Positions 60,244 to 64,000 of a stretch of 64,000 nucleotides of DNA are shown here, one piece after another. The stretch comes from Rahnella bruchi. GTDB taxonomy: Bacteria; Pseudomonadota; Gammaproteobacteria; Enterobacterales; Enterobacteriaceae. Under the pieces are notes generated by a model that saw only the letters and a list, made by a program, of their open reading frames with translations, searched no databases and had not been told where the DNA came from. The stretch covers positions 1 to 64,000 of the forward strand of contig NZ_QZWI01000009.1 in assembly GCF_003614975.1 (NCBI RefSeq). Reading direction: 5' to 3'. The position numbers were made by a program, and so were the translations under genes. Position 1 is the stretch's first letter. Every line of letters begins with the position of its first letter.

Positions 60244-60295
60244 CTCATAATCGCTTGGTCGCTGGTTCAAGTCCAGCAAGGGCCACCAAATTTTA
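60244..60295 (+). repeat. attR: right copy of the ileX 3' end
   Basis: Identical to 52537-52588. The 5' half of the tRNA is absent here, so this is not a second tRNA gene. Confidence 0.92.
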
Positions 60296-60314
60296 GTTTC
60301 AGATACAAACGATT

Positions 60315-60342
60315 AAGCCACTTCGAAAGAAGTGGCTTTTTT
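60315..60342. terminator. terminator between attR and gdhA
   Basis: Stem AAGCCACTTC/GAAGTGGCTT, loop GAAA, T6 on the right; probably the original ileX terminator, and on the other strand usable by gdhA. Confidence 0.82.
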
Positions 60343-60382
60343 GTTGGTAAAGCCAGAATGGCGATAAAGTGACGCCTCGGGT

Positions 60383-61726
60383 TTACAGCACGCCCTGCGC
60401 CAGCATGGCATCGGCGACTTTCACGAAGCCGGCGATATTTGCACCACGCACATACTGCGTCTGCTGGCTTTCGCCGCCGTACTCCACGCACGACTGGTGA
60501 ATATCCAGCATGATGTGGCGCAAACGTGAATCCACTTCTTCTGCTTTCCAGCTCAGACGTGCGGCATTCTGCGCCATCTCCAGCCCGGATGTCGCCACGC
60601 CACCCGCATTCGCCGCTTTGCCCGGTGCGAACAGCACGCCCGCGTCGGTGAACAAATCGGTCGCTTCAATCGTGGTTGGCATATTCGCGCCCTCGGCGAC
60701 CGCTTTCACGCCATTGGCAATCAGCACGCGTGCCGCAGCCGCATCCAGTTCATTTTGTGTCGCACAAGGCAGCGCGATGTCTACCGGCACGCTCCACGGC
60801 TGCTGGCCTTCAAGATACGTCAGCCCCAGTTTTTGCGCGTAATCCGCCACACGTCCGTCACGGCTGGCTTTAATTTCCGTCAGCAGCGCCAGTTTTTCTG
60901 TTGTGAAGCCAGCTTCGTCCACAACGGTACCGTTAGAATCAGATGCAGTGATAACCCGCGCGCCCAGAGACATGGCTTTTTCAATCGCGTATTGCGCCAC
61001 GTTACCGGAACCGGACACCGCCACACGCATGCCTTCGAAATCCAGACCATGACGTTTGAGCATCGATTCGGTGAAATATATCAGGCCATAACCGGTGGCT
61101 TCAGGGCGGATCAGACTGCCGCCAAACGACAGCCCTTTTCCGGTGAAAACGCTGGCGGTATTGTTGGAAAGCTTTTTCATCATGCCCGCCATATACCCGA
61201 CTTCCCGTCCGCCGACGCCGATATCACCCGCTGGCACATCGGTATCCGGTCCGAGATGACGGTAAAGTTCCAGCATCAATGCCTGACAAAAACGCATGAT
61301 CTCGCCTTCACTTTTGCCCTTCGGATTGAAATCACTGCCACCCTTTCCGCCGCCCATCGGCAACGTCGTCAGCGCGTTCTTGAAGGTTTGCTCAAATCCG
61401 AGGAATTTGAGAATCGACAAATTGACTGACGGATGGAAGCGCATCCCGCCTTTATACGGGCCAATGGCCGAGCTGAACTGCACGCGCCAGCCACGGTTCA
61501 CCTGCACCTGATTTTTGTCATTCACCCACGCGATGCGAAACTGAATCACACGCTCCGGCTCCACCAGACGTTCAAGTAAAGCGGAACGACGGTATTGCGG
61601 ATTTTGTTCGAGGAAAGGCCATAGCGTGGTCATAACTTCGCGTACGGCCTGGGAAAACTCGACCTGATGCGGGTCGCGTTGATGCACTGAGGATAAGAAT
61701 TGTTCGAGGGATTGAATCTGATCCAT
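60383..61726 (-). CDS. gdhA: NADP-specific glutamate dehydrogenase GdhA
   Basis: A 447-residue enzyme aminating 2-oxoglutarate to glutamate. Motifs are GPYKGGMRFHPSVN, LPMGGGKGGSDFNPKG with the catalytic Lys, VPAGDIGVGGREVGYM and the dinucleotide site GSGNVAQYA. Start MDQIQSLEQFL. It is the first chromosomal gene after the element. Confidence 0.95.
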   Translation of the reverse strand: MDQIQSLEQFLSSVHQRDPHQVEFSQAVREVMTTLWPFLEQNPQYRRSALLERLVEPERVIQFRIAWVNDKNQVQVNRGWRVQFSSAIGPYKGGMRFHPSVNLSILKFLGFEQTFKNALTTLPMGGGKGGSDFNPKGKSEGEIMRFCQALMLELYRHLGPDTDVPAGDIGVGGREVGYMAGMMKKLSNNTASVFTGKGLSFGGSLIRPEATGYGLIYFTESMLKRHGLDFEGMRVAVSGSGNVAQYAIEKAMSLGARVITASDSNGTVVDEAGFTTEKLALLTEIKASRDGRVADYAQKLGLTYLEGQQPWSVPVDIALPCATQNELDAAAARVLIANGVKAVAEGANMPTTIEATDLFTDAGVLFAPGKAANAGGVATSGLEMAQNAARLSWKAEEVDSRLRHIMLDIHQSCVEYGGESQQTQYVRGANIAGFVKVADAMLAQGVL

Positions 61727-61840
61727 TGATTTAAAACTCCGTCTGTAAGTGATGTTGTCTTTTTTTATTTACTGCTTATTTTTTGACTATGCATCGACTC
61801 ACAAGCGGACATCAAGTGATTTATTTATCCGATAAAAACC

Positions 61841-62326
61841 CTAGGATTTGCGCCCTTCCAGCCTGAGTAACAACGCTTTGTTGTCCAGGCCGCCAGCAAA
61901 ACCGGTGAGTTTGCCGGAGGAGCCAATCACCCGATGGCAGGGCGCCACAATCGAAATAGGATTGCGGCCATTAGCGGCACCCACGGCGCGCACGGCTTTC
62001 GGGCGTCCGATACGACGGGCAATTTCAGCGTAGCTTCTAGTTTCTCCAAAGGGAATTTCCAGTAATGCGGCCCACACTTCTTTCTGAAATTCAGTGCCGG
62101 TAAAATCGAGATCCAGCTCAAAACGGGTACGCTTACCAGCAAAATATTCGTTCAGCTGTTGTTCGGCTTTAATCAGGATCGGAAATGCCGGGTCTTCCAC
62201 CATTTCGCCCAGTTTTACCCGGCCGTCGATTTCGCACTCCCACAAAATCGCCGTCAGTTTGTCGCCTTTTGCCGCCAGCGTGAGCAATCCGACCGGTGAT
62301 GCCATGCGTTTAAATTTGAATTCCAT
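61841..62326 (-). CDS. ogt: methylated-DNA-[protein]-cysteine S-methyltransferase Ogt
   Basis: A 161-residue O6-alkylguanine repair protein with the acceptor Cys in APCHRVIGSSG and the DNA-binding segment AEIARRIGRPKAVRAVGAAN. N-terminus MEFKFKRMASPVG. Length and lack of an Ada N-terminal domain favour Ogt. Confidence 0.92.
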   Translation of the reverse strand: MEFKFKRMASPVGLLTLAAKGDKLTAILWECEIDGRVKLGEMVEDPAFPILIKAEQQLNEYFAGKRTRFELDLDFTGTEFQKEVWAALLEIPFGETRSYAEIARRIGRPKAVRAVGAANGRNPISIVAPCHRVIGSSGKLTGFAGGLDNKALLLRLEGRKS

Positions 62327-62389
62327 CAGTCCCTTCCTTTGCGATTTTTACGCCCAATACTTTACCGGAAAGGCAGGAACTGACGAAAA

Positions 62390-63088
62390 TTATTTCAGGC
62401 CGAGCTGCGCACGCAATTCTGCTTTTGCTGCGTCGAATTCCGTTTTGAAATCAGGCTGCTCTTCCATTTTCTGCGCAATCAGTGCAGCACCGGTGCGGCT
62501 CATCACGGTATCAGAACGGTAATGGAAACCGGCCACCAGTCGGTTTTCAGCGTAACCGGCGGCACGGGTGAACAGCTCGTTGCGTTTTTCCGGCACCATT
62601 TCACCGAGGACGGTCGCCATCAGATAGCCGATGGTGGAATGACCGGAAGGCCATGAACCGGATTTCGATTTTTTCAGCAGCGGATGAATTTGTTCATCCA
62701 GCATATAAGGACGCGGGCGGTTAAAGGCTTTCTTGGCGTGATCGTCCACCACGTCTTCTGTCGCCACAATCCGCTCGAACAGTGCTGCGGTTTTTGGCAG
62801 TTTTGCGGCATCAAAATCCGCGCCCATTACATCGGCAAAACGCCATACGTTTTCTTGTGCATCGGCAATCGCTGCTTTTTCCTGCTCTGGTGTACGGGTC
62901 GCCTGAATTTCCAGTAATTCTTTGAGTTCAGCTTTGGTCTGAGCAGAATCATCCGCCGGCGGCGCAGGCAGGTATTTGGTCAGATCCAGTTCCTGACTGC
63001 TAATAAACGGTTTGGCTTCATCCGCAGCCTGTACAGCAAAGGTGGAACCCAGAGTGAAAAGCAGCAGAGCGACGAGGGACTTACGCAC
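62390..63088 (-). CDS. phoN: class A non-specific acid phosphatase (PhoN-like)
   Basis: A 232-residue periplasmic PAP2-type phosphatase with a Sec signal peptide (KSLVALLLFTLGSTFAVQAA). The signature is spread over KKAFNRPRPYM, SWPSGHSTIGYLMA and ENRLVAGFHYRSD, with the Arg, His and Asp of the vanadate-binding fold. Such enzymes release phosphate from many monoesters; some act as phytases or phosphotransferases. Confidence 0.88.
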   Translation of the reverse strand: MRKSLVALLLFTLGSTFAVQAADEAKPFISSQELDLTKYLPAPPADDSAQTKAELKELLEIQATRTPEQEKAAIADAQENVWRFADVMGADFDAAKLPKTAALFERIVATEDVVDDHAKKAFNRPRPYMLDEQIHPLLKKSKSGSWPSGHSTIGYLMATVLGEMVPEKRNELFTRAAGYAENRLVAGFHYRSDTVMSRTGAALIAQKMEEQPDFKTEFDAAKAELRAQLGLK

Positions 63089-63158
63089 AGTGAAACTCCT
63101 GATATTAGTTTGAATATCAGGAGAATAGAGAAGAAATGTGACGGTTAAATGACAGGTA

Positions 63159-63596
63159 TCAGCCCAGCAGCCCCAGTTTTCCGGTCAGCTTGCGAACCAC
63201 TTTCTTATTTCCTGCCAGCGCGATCCCCAGCAGTTGCAGGCTATCTGTCGGCACCACTGAAACCGCTTCACGAAACGCCGCATAGTCGGTGGTTTGCTGC
63301 CCTTCGACCGGGAAAATAATGCCGTCCATGTCGTCGTCATTGAGCAGATGCTGATGCAGTTGCGTCAGTTGTTCACTGTCGGCCACTAACACGCTGATGC
63401 CAATCGGGATAAGCCCCGGATGCTCGCGGTTATCGGCGTCAATCAGCGGCGCGCCCACCAGCGCCGGATGGCGTTGTCCGAGCGTCAGCGCCAGAACCGC
63501 GGCAGCATTAGCGGCGTGTCCGGCGGCAAGTTGCTGGTTGATGATAATTACGCAGCGTTCAGGCGGCGAAGATAAAATAGTGGCAGGCGTATTCAT
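63159..63596 (-). CDS. DUF2000 family protein
   Basis: A 145-residue soluble protein. The family pattern CVIIINQQLAAGHAANAAAV, LTLGQRHPALVG and DADNREHPGLIPIGISVL is clear. Function unknown. It is divergent from nothing nearby and lies downstream of the AraC-type gene on the same strand, which may regulate it. Confidence 0.8.
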   Translation of the reverse strand: MNTPATILSSPPERCVIIINQQLAAGHAANAAAVLALTLGQRHPALVGAPLIDADNREHPGLIPIGISVLVADSEQLTQLHQHLLNDDDMDGIIFPVEGQQTTDYAAFREAVSVVPTDSLQLLGIALAGNKKVVRKLTGKLGLLG

Positions 63597-63647
63597 TATT
63601 ACAGGCTCCGGTTCAGTTAAAATCAGAGCTTAACCCGTCACTTTTTC

Positions 63648-64000
63648 TCAATCTGGAAGATTTGTGCACAGCCGCCGGTAATGTGCCGGCGTGAGCTGGT
63701 AAGCGCGTCGGAACCAGCGCCCGAGATGACTCTGATCGGCAAATCCTAAATCTGCCGCCACAGCTGCCGGCGTGCGTCCGAGCGCCAGCCCTTCCCGCGC
63801 ACGGGTCAGTTTCAGCTGAATAAGATACGCGTGGGGCGGCAATCCAAATTCGGCTTTAAACGCCCGGCTGATCACAAAACGGCTCTCGCCGGTCGCCGCT
63901 GCCAGCTGCTCAAGTCCGATATCTTCATGCAGATGGGCGTGCAGGTATTCCCGCGCCTGGAGCGCCACGCGCGACCATGGCGTAAACTTCTCATGCTGTG
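63648..64000 (-). CDS. AraC-family regulator, C-terminal part (5' end outside window)
   Basis: The frame is open to the window edge; the visible protein starts HEKFTPWSRVALQAREYLHA and contains both helix-turn-helix motifs (LEQLAAATGESRFVISRAFK and AAVAADLGFADQSHLGRWFR), ending RRLCTNLPD. The N-terminal ligand-binding domain lies beyond the window. Probably linked to the DUF2000 gene 51 bases downstream. Confidence 0.85.
   Translation of the reverse strand, partial: QHEKFTPWSRVALQAREYLHAHLHEDIGLEQLAAATGESRFVISRAFKAEFGLPPHAYLIQLKLTRAREGLALGRTPAAVAADLGFADQSHLGRWFRRAYQLTPAHYRRLCTNLPD

Larger units (their letters stand above)
52537..60295. mobile_element. reduced P2-like integrative element in ileX
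   Basis: About 7.8 kb between two identical 52-bp copies of the tRNA 3' end. The right end carries a tyrosine integrase next to attR; CI-like repressor, Cox-like and CII-like genes form a P2/186-type control region. Replication, capsid and most tail genes are missing, with only a spike-like protein, a fibre end and a Tfa protein left. The left end and the far right carry cargo unrelated to phage structure (ATPase/STAS/PIN operon; membrane protein). The cargo is visibly richer in A+T than the chromosome around it. Confidence 0.88.

Noticed and set aside
60244-60295. Second tRNA-Ile gene
   Set aside because: Only the 3' part from the anticodon loop is present; no D arm or 5' acceptor strand. 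It is the attR duplication.

Overview
The window is chromosomal DNA from an enterobacterium, most likely of the Yersiniaceae (Rahnella, Ewingella, Rouxiella or Serratia type). The backbone order exbD-exbB / metC-yghB-yqhC / dkgA-sufI-plsC-parC / mdaB-ygiN-parE-yqiA-cpdA-yqiB-nudF / tolC-ygiB-ygiC-ygiD-ribB-ubiK / hldE-glnE-ygiF-ygiM-cca-uppP-folB-plsY-tsaD-rpsU-dnaG-rpoD-mug-ileX matches the Escherichia coli 66-69 min region with local differences. Genus is inferred only from protein flavour and gene order.

Bases 1-7314 are the distal part of a type VI secretion (T6SS) vgrG-effector module. It holds the end of VgrG, a TIGR02270-type accessory protein, a small VgrG-tail-like protein, a DUF2169 protein, a degenerate ketoacyl-synthase-like protein, a PAAR-like (DUF4150) effector whose VRR-NUC nuclease half is separated from it by a frameshift in an A7 tract, a DUF3396 immunity protein, an apparent toxin C-terminal remnant and a Tli3-like immunity lipoprotein. 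A convergent terminator separates this from exbD-exbB, which have a Fur-box-like site upstream. A TRAP transporter operon lies between exbB and metC.

Bases 12332-52581 are mostly housekeeping genes: sulfur amino acid metabolism, aldehyde reduction, envelope and phospholipid synthesis, topoisomerase IV, the cpdA/nudF operon, TolC, riboflavin synthesis with an FMN riboswitch, ADP-heptose and glutamine synthetase regulation, tRNA maturation, undecaprenyl phosphate recycling, folate and tRNA t6A synthesis, and the rpsU-dnaG-rpoD macromolecular synthesis operon. A palindromic repeat of about 65 bp sits between dnaG and rpoD.

Bases 52537-60295 are an integrated P2-like element, much reduced, inserted in the tRNA-Ile(CAU) gene ileX. 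A 52-bp duplication of the tRNA 3' end marks both ends, and each end carries a pair of GTCGCA sites 11 bp apart, probably integrase arm sites. The element keeps integrase, a CI-type repressor, Cox-like and CII-like regulators and fragments of tail genes. Its left end carries a tightly coupled, A+T-rich three-gene operon: a GHKL ATPase protein with a STAS-like N-terminus, a small STAS-like DUF4325 protein and a PIN-domain nuclease-like protein. The architecture suggests partner switching controlling an RNase effector and is the best candidate here for an undescribed (anti-phage or stress) system. A two-helix membrane protein resembling putative abortive-infection proteins overlaps the integrase at the right end.

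Bases 60383-64000 return to the chromosome: gdhA, ogt, a class A acid phosphatase, a DUF2000 protein and the end of an AraC-type regulator cut by the window.
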